Assembly (NCBI RefSeq): GCF_002482385.1
Contig: NZ_DLFW01000029.1
Span: 62,001 to 126,000, forward strand
Length of the DNA stretch: 64,000 nucleotides
Source: Dysgonomonas sp. UBA7710
GTDB taxonomy: Bacteria > Bacteroidota > Bacteroidia > Bacteroidales > Dysgonomonadaceae
Reading direction: 5' to 3'
Both the position numbers and the translations under genes were made by a program. The notes under the pieces were generated by a model. It was not told the DNA's origin, ran no database searches, and was given only the letters and a program-made list of their open reading frames with translations. This document shows, piece after piece, positions 34,666 through 43,015 of the stretch. Within the stretch, counting starts at the first letter, position 1; the number at the start of each line of letters is the position of its first letter.

Positions 34666-37391
34666 AAAGTAATCTTTTGATAAACAGTTTTTTCCATCAC
34701 TTTTCCTTTTCCTCTCGCATTGGTTATTGTGACCGGCTTATCACAAGTAAAATAATATTCTCCGTTTTTATATTCCAATATGGCATTTGTTTTTTCATTA
34801 GCTTCGAGAATAAAGCCCCTTGCCTGTACCAGTGTTCCATTACCTAAGAATATGATAAAGTCCTTTCCACCCTCACTTACCATTACATAAGTTGCGTTTG
34901 CAGACATATTATTATATGATACTTTTTCATCTTTTACCGACGAGAAAATATAGTCCGTCCTGCCCGGTTTACTTTTTACAATCAATCCTACAAAATCATT
35001 TGATGCAGTATCCGCTTCAAATGATTGGATAGACTCAATTGATTTTCCACCATTTTCAGTTGTTGGTTCAAATATGGAAACAAACGGATGTGTCCAGGCC
35101 TCCCCATACTGGCGGGCAGCAATAGTAAGAAAGGGCTCTTTTCCCACTTCATAGGGAACACCATGATTCCCCCTGAAATTATCGGTTGGAGGAGCTTTGA
35201 TCGAGAATACTTCTCTGTCAGGGTAGCCTTTCATCCAAAGATTCATATAGATATGATTATTATCCGGGGTCGACATCTTCCATACGGCCTGATAATCTTT
35301 ATCCGTTTTTACCGATTTCTTGTCCCACATATAATCGAGGGCAAAGAGATGCCCTCCGGCAAATGCCATATCATCGCTCGGTAGCGAGTTTAATGGTTGT
35401 CCTTTGGAATCTTGAATAAATAATTCTTGTCCGAGATTATGATAGAAATAATCGTGATATTTATCTCCTTCGCGCTGTTTTCTGGAACGGAATATATCTA
35501 TATAATATCCTGTTGTTTCACTGGTTCTTACAATGCTAAGGAAACGGTTTTGATCGCTGCGGCTCTCAGGTTCAAGGAAATAAGCGTCGGAATAGGTGAT
35601 ATCCGGATAATACCCGGTCAATTGCCCTGATTGCGGATAGCAACCAAGCAGATCGAAAGGATGATTGCTTAACATCTCAGGGTATTTGGATATGCCGTCT
35701 ACCATTACCGTATTATGGGCCGGGAACTGCGAATAATATTCCAGATAGGGCGCCTGAAAATAAGACGATCCCCTTCCGGATTCAGCCCCCAGTATATAGC
35801 CCTTTCCATACAATTCTATCGAAATACCGTTTGAATGCATATGATTTCCTAAAGAGGCATACTGGGATATCATCAGCCCGTTCTCTTTATTATTATATCC
35901 GCTACGTTGAACAAACCAGCTTACATTAGGAGCATAGAATGTCTGAGTCACATAATCATCAAGTTTCCCTCTTTCGATGTTCGTATCCAGTATAAGAGGT
36001 TTACCGGTAAAGAACGAGTAAATCTGAGGCGGAAGTTTTTCCGGTTTCTCACTTTTCCGTTCTGCATCAGGATCAAAGAGCCTGTACATTTTAGTATATA
36101 AATTTTCATTTTCTTTGTCTCCATATTTCTGCGACATGCGTATCATATCGCTGAAAGCCTCTGTATTGATAGTATTGTAATGCGTATCGCCAAATGCGGT
36201 TATCATTCCATTCGGAAACAGATATTGAGGCAGCATTCTTACAGCTTTTCCCATCACAGGAGTGTAGGGGAGAAGATTCTGATTAAATGTATTGTCATAA
36301 TCCCGGATAAAATTAGTCAGGTCCTTTGTTACTCCCTGCGCGTATCCGGGACATTCGCTCCATACCCCGTTATCAGGATCATAGCCATATTCCATGAATT
36401 TGGTTAAAGACCACTGGCGGGCCGAGGATTTGTTGAGTATATAGTCGATATAATATTCCCGGCCTTTGCTGTCGGCATAAGCCTTATTATCTTCCAAGAC
36501 CATTGCCACTTTCAGTATAAATTTGGCCTGATGCAGGTTCCAGTTGTTTTGAGGCACACCGTTCTTTATGGTTATATCTATCCATTTCTTGAATGTAGCC
36601 GTATACAGATCCATTTTATCCTGATGATTTGCCTTTATATAAGGATATAGGAAATCATACAGACAGGCCAGTTCATTCAATATACGTTCCTGTATCACCT
36701 CAAAAGTAGATAGTCCCACAAGTGTCTGCACATGCCCATTATTCAGATCGACAGGTTCATTACGGTAATACATGCCTGTCATGTAAGTATCGAGAAGGTC
36801 GAAAGCGAACTTTGCATATTTCTCATCATCAGTCAGCCAATAGATAAAAGCTGCATCTTTGCCTATGCCCATTATTTGTTCATTGATACTCTCTATTCCC
36901 GAAGCGTTTGATTGTTCTCCCCATTCGAGAGGCCGCCCTTCTTTCTTTGTATTATGAAAATAAACCCCTTTGGTATCGTCCATGTAAGGAATGATATCTT
37001 CTATTTCAGGCCGGCTGTAAACCGATGCTCCTCCGCGCGAACTACCGAAACGTACTGTTGGCACAGGAGCTTTTCCATCAGCATGTGAATATACTCCACC
37101 CCGTATATATACATTGGTAGCCTTACTCTTCCAATACATCATCAGACGGGAATAAAGCCAGTCAGGTTGTATCTGTGTTTTAGCTACATATGGATCGATA
37201 CGGTTCAGGATGCCCAGCTTTACCTCTTTAGCCCAGGACTCTGTTTCAATTTGTTTTTGCACGACAGGTTTATAACCGGGTATTGCCAGCAAACGGGGAT
37301 GTGTCTGCGGCAGATTTTGAGGCAAGGGTATTTGACTATAAGACAAATGGCAAATAAAACCGGTAATAAGCAATATATATAATTTTTTCAT
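34662..37391 (-). CDS. Heparinase II/III-like polysaccharide lyase
   Basis: This 909-residue exported protein (signal peptide 1-19) belongs to the heparinase II/III-like superfamily, whose members cut uronic-acid polysaccharides by beta-elimination. An alpha/alpha toroid occupies about 30-450 (NNWNLHQAKF, GVWSECPGYAQG). It is followed by beta-sandwich domains with GNHMHSNGISIELYGKG, GAESGRG and PAHNTVMVDG, the conserved His/Asn-rich heparinase II/III block. GH88 in the same operon supports lyase action. CAZy families with this fold act on heparan, chondroitin, alginate or ulvan; I cannot assign one. The long N-terminal segment with PVPTVRFGSSRGGAS is distinctive. It overlaps GH43 by 4 bases and follows GH97 by 12. 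Confidence 0.8.
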   Translation of the reverse strand: MKKLYILLITGFICHLSYSQIPLPQNLPQTHPRLLAIPGYKPVVQKQIETESWAKEVKLGILNRIDPYVAKTQIQPDWLYSRLMMYWKSKATNVYIRGGVYSHADGKAPVPTVRFGSSRGGASVYSRPEIEDIIPYMDDTKGVYFHNTKKEGRPLEWGEQSNASGIESINEQIMGIGKDAAFIYWLTDDEKYAKFAFDLLDTYMTGMYYRNEPVDLNNGHVQTLVGLSTFEVIQERILNELACLYDFLYPYIKANHQDKMDLYTATFKKWIDITIKNGVPQNNWNLHQAKFILKVAMVLEDNKAYADSKGREYYIDYILNKSSARQWSLTKFMEYGYDPDNGVWSECPGYAQGVTKDLTNFIRDYDNTFNQNLLPYTPVMGKAVRMLPQYLFPNGMITAFGDTHYNTINTEAFSDMIRMSQKYGDKENENLYTKMYRLFDPDAERKSEKPEKLPPQIYSFFTGKPLILDTNIERGKLDDYVTQTFYAPNVSWFVQRSGYNNKENGLMISQYASLGNHMHSNGISIELYGKGYILGAESGRGSSYFQAPYLEYYSQFPAHNTVMVDGISKYPEMLSNHPFDLLGCYPQSGQLTGYYPDITYSDAYFLEPESRSDQNRFLSIVRTSETTGYYIDIFRSRKQREGDKYHDYFYHNLGQELFIQDSKGQPLNSLPSDDMAFAGGHLFALDYMWDKKSVKTDKDYQAVWKMSTPDNNHIYMNLWMKGYPDREVFSIKAPPTDNFRGNHGVPYEVGKEPFLTIAARQYGEAWTHPFVSIFEPTTENGGKSIESIQSFEADTASNDFVGLIVKSKPGRTDYIFSSVKDEKVSYNNMSANATYVMVSEGGKDFIIFLGNGTLVQARGFILEANEKTNAILEYKNGEYYFTCDKPVTITNARGKGKVMEKTVYQKITL

Positions 37392-37403
37392 TGTCCTCTT
37401 TAT

Positions 37404-39356
37404 TTACAGTATCGCATTCTTTTTATGTACTTTATATCTCTTTATATCTTCTTTTACTGCAGGGATTAAATGAATTGTACAGCCCCCTCTTTCTTTTAAC
37501 TGAAATTGAAGGATAGTCGTACTATCTACTATCAAACGGGTTACTTTGACTTTCGTAACAGTTTCGGCATTATCATCATCTGTATAGATACTTGCAACAT
37601 ATCTCTGCCCTGTTTGAAGAAAATCAAGGGGAGTATTAATCATACGTGCATCATTATTACCTATCGTACCTAAAAACCATTTTTTTCCGTTGCGACGCGC
37701 AATTGTCACATACTCCCCTATATAATCATGGATAACCTTTGTATCATCAAACGTCACCGGTATGTTGTCGAAAAATTCCAGCTCCGGGACTTCTTCTATC
37801 CGTGCAGGTGTATCGTACCAATATAGAGTTTGTAGCGGGCTGTAATATATTACGGGAAATGCGAGCTGGTGCGCATGTGTGTTCTTAATACGCGGATCGA
37901 AATAACAAACCGTATAATCGGCTGCTCCTGCAATCATTCGGGTGAAGGGCAATATTGTATTGTGTGTTGCATCCGGAAACTCTTCATTCCCGCGGATGCC
38001 TTCCTGTGTCAGCAGATTGGGATATGTACGGCTATGCCCTGTGGGACGGTATTCGTCATGGATATTTACCATCAGATTATTGTCCGCAGCTTTCTTCACC
38101 AATTCATGCAACCATGCAGACCATCCTTGTGTCTGATACTGGACAAAGCCAAATTTAACCCCAGCCAGTCCCCATTCTTTATAAACCGGAAATATCTTAT
38201 CTGCCTGGTGCTGTAATGCATGTTGATTGACATATACCCATACACCTATTCCTTTCGATTTACCATATCTGAGAACTTCTTTCATATCCAGATCCGTTAC
38301 TGTCACTTCACTTGCATCTGATCTGAAATCCATAGCCGGCCCGTACCATTTCCAATCGAAAAGGATATATTGCATCTTATGCCTTTCGCAGAAATCGATA
38401 CAGGCTTTTGCATTGGCTGTAGTCAGGGTTGTTTCCCGCATTATTTTACCCGGTTTTACCCAGTCGGTATTTGTTATTTTATTGGATTCGTTCAGATTCA
38501 GTATGATATCGTTGTTTTCCAATAATTTTCCGATTCTCTCTGCTGCCATTACGACTCTCCAAGGTGTCCCGAATGGGGTTACCATATCGGAGATACTATA
38601 GAGCGACACCTGAACCGTATTCTTTTTATATTTCGATAGTTTGAACATGGCGCGGGCAAAGTCTACTTGCTGTGCCTCGGTAATACATGCATACAGAGAA
38701 TCGGAAATTCTCATCGTCAAAGGGCGTTCACTTTCATCGTCCCAATCTGATAATGGCTTCTCATAATACGGAGCTTGTGCCCATTGCGTCCACCATGCAG
38801 TAGTCCTCTCCGGCATGGTAAATTCGGTATTTTCTGCAGTAATTTTATGATAAATAGCTTCGGGATGCATTGGAAAATAATAACGGAAAGCGATTCCTTC
38901 GTTATATGCACGCACCTCTATACTCATCTTATATTGCGATTTGTCTCTGCGTGAGAAATGGATCTTAGCACCATTATAATTATCCTTTATTTCCGAACGT
39001 TCTCCATATAGGGGCTTCCATGTTTCGTTATGTGAAGAGGTTTCTACATTATCAAAGACCATCACATCGTTCCATGATTCCGGTTGTTTCCAGAACTTGG
39101 CTAGTGCACGTTCCCAGATATGATTATCGAGCCGGATATCCAGCTTTGACTCCAATATTACAGGTTGGTTATTGTAGCTGACGGTATAGAATATAGCCAG
39201 AGTTCCATCTGTATTTTTCTTCTGGTAAAGCCCGAATATATGTTTGCCGTCAGGTGAAGCAACCTTTGTGCGGGTAGTTTCAATTATAGATTGAGCCGAA
39301 ATTGTAGCTGCTGATAACGATATAAAAATAAGGAGTGTCAATAACGCTTTTTTCAT
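37404..39356 (-). CDS. GH97 alpha-glycosidase, exported
   Basis: This 650-residue GH97 enzyme has a signal peptide (1-21), an N-terminal beta-sandwich (about 24-290), a TIM barrel (about 300-560; LFDWKWYGPAMD, VWVYVNQHALQ) and a C-terminal beta domain. GH97 includes inverting alpha-glucosidases (SusB) and retaining alpha-galactosidases. Retaining members have Asp in a K-x-D-F motif; here the segment is GVKFGF with Gly403, arguing against that mechanism. The later motif is NIHDEYRPTG (D434, E435), whereas SusB-like enzymes have H-E there, so this is probably a third clade. RTYPNLLTQEGIRGNEE is conserved. Start supported by a clean signal peptide; GH28 is 86 bases upstream. Confidence 0.88.
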   Translation of the reverse strand: MKKALLTLLIFISLSAATISAQSIIETTRTKVASPDGKHIFGLYQKKNTDGTLAIFYTVSYNNQPVILESKLDIRLDNHIWERALAKFWKQPESWNDVMVFDNVETSSHNETWKPLYGERSEIKDNYNGAKIHFSRRDKSQYKMSIEVRAYNEGIAFRYYFPMHPEAIYHKITAENTEFTMPERTTAWWTQWAQAPYYEKPLSDWDDESERPLTMRISDSLYACITEAQQVDFARAMFKLSKYKKNTVQVSLYSISDMVTPFGTPWRVVMAAERIGKLLENNDIILNLNESNKITNTDWVKPGKIMRETTLTTANAKACIDFCERHKMQYILFDWKWYGPAMDFRSDASEVTVTDLDMKEVLRYGKSKGIGVWVYVNQHALQHQADKIFPVYKEWGLAGVKFGFVQYQTQGWSAWLHELVKKAADNNLMVNIHDEYRPTGHSRTYPNLLTQEGIRGNEEFPDATHNTILPFTRMIAGAADYTVCYFDPRIKNTHAHQLAFPVIYYSPLQTLYWYDTPARIEEVPELEFFDNIPVTFDDTKVIHDYIGEYVTIARRNGKKWFLGTIGNNDARMINTPLDFLQTGQRYVASIYTDDDNAETVTKVKVTRLIVDSTTILQFQLKERGGCTIHLIPAVKEDIKRYKVHKKNAIL

Positions 39357-39442
39357 GGATATTAATATATAGTTTATTGTACGTATAGATAATCCGGTTT
39401 ACGATCTTTCACAAATTCTTTATAATGTTGTTTTTACCTTTG

Positions 39443-40843
39443 TTATTCTAATGTTATTTCATCCGTAAATTTTCCAATTCTGAAATTTCCGTCCTTAAAG
39501 CTTTTAATCCTTTTTCCATTGATTACAATATTCTCAAAACTTATATTTCCAACTCGCCGGCTATCATCATACCCTTCTATAACGGAAGGATTTTCTCTGT
39601 ATCCATTGTAGTATATATTCTTAAAGGTGATATTTTCAATCCCTTTTCCCGGTCCGGTATTATATTTTTTGTTATACATTACACGTACATGAAAGAGTTG
39701 TCCCTCCTGAATATTTTCTACACGGATATCTTCGAAATGTATATTTCTTGCCAGATTATGATCCCCGACATTAATAGCCATACATCCCTGGTAATCCCTG
39801 TCATCTTCATCATGTTCTAAAATGTCAATATTGCGAAATATTATATTTTCCATTACTTCATCTCCCGTCTCGGTATTTCCATGTGTCCCCAAATTGATAG
39901 GGTGGGCTATATCTGCCCAGAATGTGGAATTTTGAACAACAATATTGCGTGAATCTCCGTAAAAATCCCATCTATGATTGTAGACGGCAATACAATCATC
40001 TGAGTTGCGCATGAATACTCCATCGACAAGGACATCTTCACAGCAGAAGAAATCGAGCCCATCACCCCATCCCTGATAGCTGAATGATTTTATATTTTGT
40101 ATGGTTATATTTTTTGTCATTCCTGCTGCAAGAGAATTGTACCGGGGATTGAGAATTATTATACCGTCGACAGTTATATTTTTACAATAATCGGCACTGA
40201 TACCATTGGCCGATGGTGAAAATATAATTCCCCGGCCATATATCTTGACATTTTCGGAATTACTACAGTCGATTTTACCATTCAACACTGCACCGCCTTC
40301 CAGGAATACAGTTGTATTTGAAGCAACTTTAAATACTCCTGTAGAATCGGGTTTATGAAGACCGGCTTCGAAATACATAATATCGGGGGCGTTCTTATCC
40401 GGTATCTCCTTGATGATATCGCCTGCAAACAGATGTAGATTGTGTAGCCTGTCTCCGTTAAACTCTATTGATAAATTCTGAGGCTTATCGAGCGTGAAAG
40501 TTATAGAATTGCCTTTTATCTCAGGTACGATGCCTTTTGCCAAAGGGCGGATAACTGCAGATAATAAATTGCCGTTATTTAACTGAACACTGACTTCTAC
40601 TGTTCCGGAGAAATCAAAATAGACCATTGATGCACGGCTACGCGTATCCGCATCCACCATAGCATAATTTTCGAAAAGGTCGACCCATTCTTCACCCTGA
40701 TGTCTCACCTTTACTGTAAAATCGTCATTATGCCATGCATAATAGAATTCCTTTGGTACAGAGTAGGTTATTATCTCTGCTATGGCAACGGAAGTACAAA
40801 CAAAACAAAGTAAAATAATAATCCAAATGCTTTTTAAATTCAT
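39443..40843 (-). CDS. GH28-family pectinase-like glycosidase, exported
   Basis: The product (466 residues) is a right-handed parallel beta-helix of the GH28 (polygalacturonase/rhamnogalacturonase) family. I chose the ATG at 40843 because it is followed by a standard signal peptide (MNLKSIWIIILLCFVC to AIAE); an in-frame ATG 27 codons upstream lacks this. Repeated N-I-T/N-I-S rungs (KNITVDGIIILNP, KNITIQNIKSF) mark the helix. Catalytic candidates, in this numbering, are D261/D264 in GWGDGLD, D282-D283 in NSDDCIA and H321 in GTHG. The fungal NTD/GHG motifs are replaced by bacterial variants, so the substrate could be a non-homogalacturonan uronide. It lies 132 bases after SusD. Confidence 0.88.
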   Translation of the reverse strand: MNLKSIWIIILLCFVCTSVAIAEIITYSVPKEFYYAWHNDDFTVKVRHQGEEWVDLFENYAMVDADTRSRASMVYFDFSGTVEVSVQLNNGNLLSAVIRPLAKGIVPEIKGNSITFTLDKPQNLSIEFNGDRLHNLHLFAGDIIKEIPDKNAPDIMYFEAGLHKPDSTGVFKVASNTTVFLEGGAVLNGKIDCSNSENVKIYGRGIIFSPSANGISADYCKNITVDGIIILNPRYNSLAAGMTKNITIQNIKSFSYQGWGDGLDFFCCEDVLVDGVFMRNSDDCIAVYNHRWDFYGDSRNIVVQNSTFWADIAHPINLGTHGNTETGDEVMENIIFRNIDILEHDEDDRDYQGCMAINVGDHNLARNIHFEDIRVENIQEGQLFHVRVMYNKKYNTGPGKGIENITFKNIYYNGYRENPSVIEGYDDSRRVGNISFENIVINGKRIKSFKDGNFRIGKFTDEITLE

Positions 40844-40856
40844 ATTTGTTCTTTTT

Positions 40857-40877
40857 AGGTTACAGACCTGTTTATTA
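40857..40877 (-). promoter_or_regulatory. Conserved leader motif upstream of GH28
   Basis: AGGTTACAGACCT followed by GTTTATTA starts 14 bases before the chosen GH28 start. It matches 18 of 21 bases of the palindromic motif at 20557-20577 in front of the PUL 1 operon. The shared position near starts of glycan genes suggests a common leader or regulator signal. Confidence 0.4.
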
Positions 40878-40975
40878 GGTGTATATGTATGCAACAATAG
40901 TTCTTTATAATTAAATATTGTCACACTAGATTTAACTCTTAATTTATTATCATGCGAAAGATATATCTTTATTTG

Positions 40976-42994
40976 TTACCATCCCGGGTTTTGCTTTAAC
41001 GCCGGATTCAACCTCATCTGATTGAGAGGAACCGGACTAAGATAGTCCCGTTGCGAATAAAGCAGATTACCTGATAAAGTTGCTATTGAACGCCCGTAAT
41101 CAGGGTCGTTCACACCACTACCTTCATATACACCATGCGCCAGCGGATATTCTTCGGGATAATAAGCCGGCTGCCCATGATATACGGCGTCATTCGCTTT
41201 TGCGGTCATATATTCAGTTCCGTACACATGCCGTCCCAACTTTTGTCCTTTAAGGTTGATATGTGCTATTCCCCAACGTTTCAGGTCATCTTCACGAAAC
41301 CCTTCTCCATATAATTCACAAGCCCGTTCGCGGCGAATCTCATCCAGCATGTTCATTTTTTTGCATACTGTTTTACCTTGTGCATGATCCCACCATCCGG
41401 CATCCCAGACATTGGCTATCAAGGCATTTGTCAGAGGGGCTACTCCTGCTCTGGCTCTGTTCTTATTAATGGAGAAATTAAGGTCATTATCTGAAATTGT
41501 TCCTTCGCCCAGTTCTACTGCTGCTTCGGCATATATCAGGTGTACCTCGGCCAGACGAATGAGAGGGTAATCGGCAGACTCTGTATTGGTAGCTCTATTC
41601 GCACCTTCAATGGCAAACTTACGGCTGCCATATCCATTATGCGTGCTATTTCCCCGGAGGGTAGGAATATAAATAGTATGTTTATTGCCAAATGCAGGAT
41701 CGTTCGGATTGTATGGGACTTCGGGATATGCAGGGTCGGGATAAGGTTTTCCCTGCTCTTTCAGGGCTCCGCCGTCTTCAGTCCGGCTACTCCAGTATGG
41801 ACGGTCAGGCATAAATGTACTACCGATAAATCTGTAATCGCGGTTACGGAATTCATCATAAAAGTGTTCAAATCCTAAAAACTGGGGATTATTCTGTGCG
41901 TCAGTGATATTACCTGTATAGCTGACGCGTACCGGCAATCCGTTTCTACACAGGAAAGATTCACCAAACACAGCGCTGATACCCGCTGCCTGCCATGTAA
42001 ATACAGTGTGTGAAAGATTGATACCACCTTTAAGAAGGTCATAGTCATACTTCTTGCTAAAGATAAACTCTTTGTTTGTTGCTTTTCCTGCCCCTTTAAA
42101 ATTTGGCATATTACCACCCTTATCATCTATATTGAAAAGATAGTAATAGCTTAAAGAGTCACACTTATTCCAAAGTTCGAAGGTTCCTGTCTCGGCTTCT
42201 GTAATGATTTCCCCGGCCAGAGTTTTAGCTTCGGTCAGCATTTGCTGAATAGATGGGTAACTTGCCGGCCTGGCATTACCGGCCCCTGTGGAACTACCGT
42301 CTCCATCAAGGTCGTAACCAATACCCGGAACGTATTTTTCCCAAGTTGCTTCGTAAAGCAGTACCCGTGCCAAAAATGATTTTGCGGCTTCATTACTGAC
42401 TTTACCCTTATCTGCCGCGGCAATATCTTTTTCTTTAGGGAGTAAAGGAATCGCCGACTTCAGATCGGAAATGATAAAATTCGCAACTTCGTAGCGGCTG
42501 TTTCTTGCACCATAAAGAACCGGATCATCCACATCCATTACATGATCTGCAACAGGTATCCCACCAAACTTTTGCAAGAGATAAAAATGCTGCCATGCAC
42601 GGAAGAAATAGGCGGTACCAATTGCTGCGCTGATTTCCGATTTATTTCCTGCATATTCGCTGCCTTTGGTCAACAAGATATTGCAATTGCGAATATAACT
42701 ATAGGGTTTATCCCATTGAAAATTGCTTTCTACGGCAGAACCACCCCCATTATTTCCAAGACCTGAAATATCGAGGTTCTGATCCATTTTATAATATGTA
42801 GGTTTATCGTTATAATCTTTCCATCCTTCCAGATTATACAGACCGTTTGCTGCCTGCTTAAAATGATCCGGAGTAGTAAAGAAGATAGCCTCAGTTTCTT
42901 GTGACAGCGGCTCTTTATCAAGGAAATCGCTACATCCCGTCAGTAATGCCAATAACATTACCGGTGAAAATATTTTACTTATAATAGATTTCAT
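40976..42994 (-). CDS. SusD/RagB family glycan-binding lipoprotein (PUL 2)
   Basis: This 672-residue SusD homologue is larger than the usual 500-600. Lipobox LLTGC (Cys21) is followed by SDFLDKEPLSQ. TPR-type helices include GTAYFFRAWQHFYLLQKFGGIPV (about 125-147) and a C-terminal RactB-like block (RRERACELYGEGFREDDLKRW, then YLSPVPLNQMRLNPALKQNPGW). It should sit over the SusC encoded 21 bases upstream and present the PUL 2 glycan for import. Confidence 0.95.
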   Translation of the reverse strand: MKSIISKIFSPVMLLALLTGCSDFLDKEPLSQETEAIFFTTPDHFKQAANGLYNLEGWKDYNDKPTYYKMDQNLDISGLGNNGGGSAVESNFQWDKPYSYIRNCNILLTKGSEYAGNKSEISAAIGTAYFFRAWQHFYLLQKFGGIPVADHVMDVDDPVLYGARNSRYEVANFIISDLKSAIPLLPKEKDIAAADKGKVSNEAAKSFLARVLLYEATWEKYVPGIGYDLDGDGSSTGAGNARPASYPSIQQMLTEAKTLAGEIITEAETGTFELWNKCDSLSYYYLFNIDDKGGNMPNFKGAGKATNKEFIFSKKYDYDLLKGGINLSHTVFTWQAAGISAVFGESFLCRNGLPVRVSYTGNITDAQNNPQFLGFEHFYDEFRNRDYRFIGSTFMPDRPYWSSRTEDGGALKEQGKPYPDPAYPEVPYNPNDPAFGNKHTIYIPTLRGNSTHNGYGSRKFAIEGANRATNTESADYPLIRLAEVHLIYAEAAVELGEGTISDNDLNFSINKNRARAGVAPLTNALIANVWDAGWWDHAQGKTVCKKMNMLDEIRRERACELYGEGFREDDLKRWGIAHINLKGQKLGRHVYGTEYMTAKANDAVYHGQPAYYPEEYPLAHGVYEGSGVNDPDYGRSIATLSGNLLYSQRDYLSPVPLNQMRLNPALKQNPGW

Positions 42995-43015
42995 TTGTTC
43001 AAATTTAATGATTAA

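Noticed and set aside
40844..40924. GH28 start 27 codons upstream
   Set aside because: The upstream extension precedes the signal peptide and covers the conserved leader motif; the ATG at 40843 gives a normal export signal.
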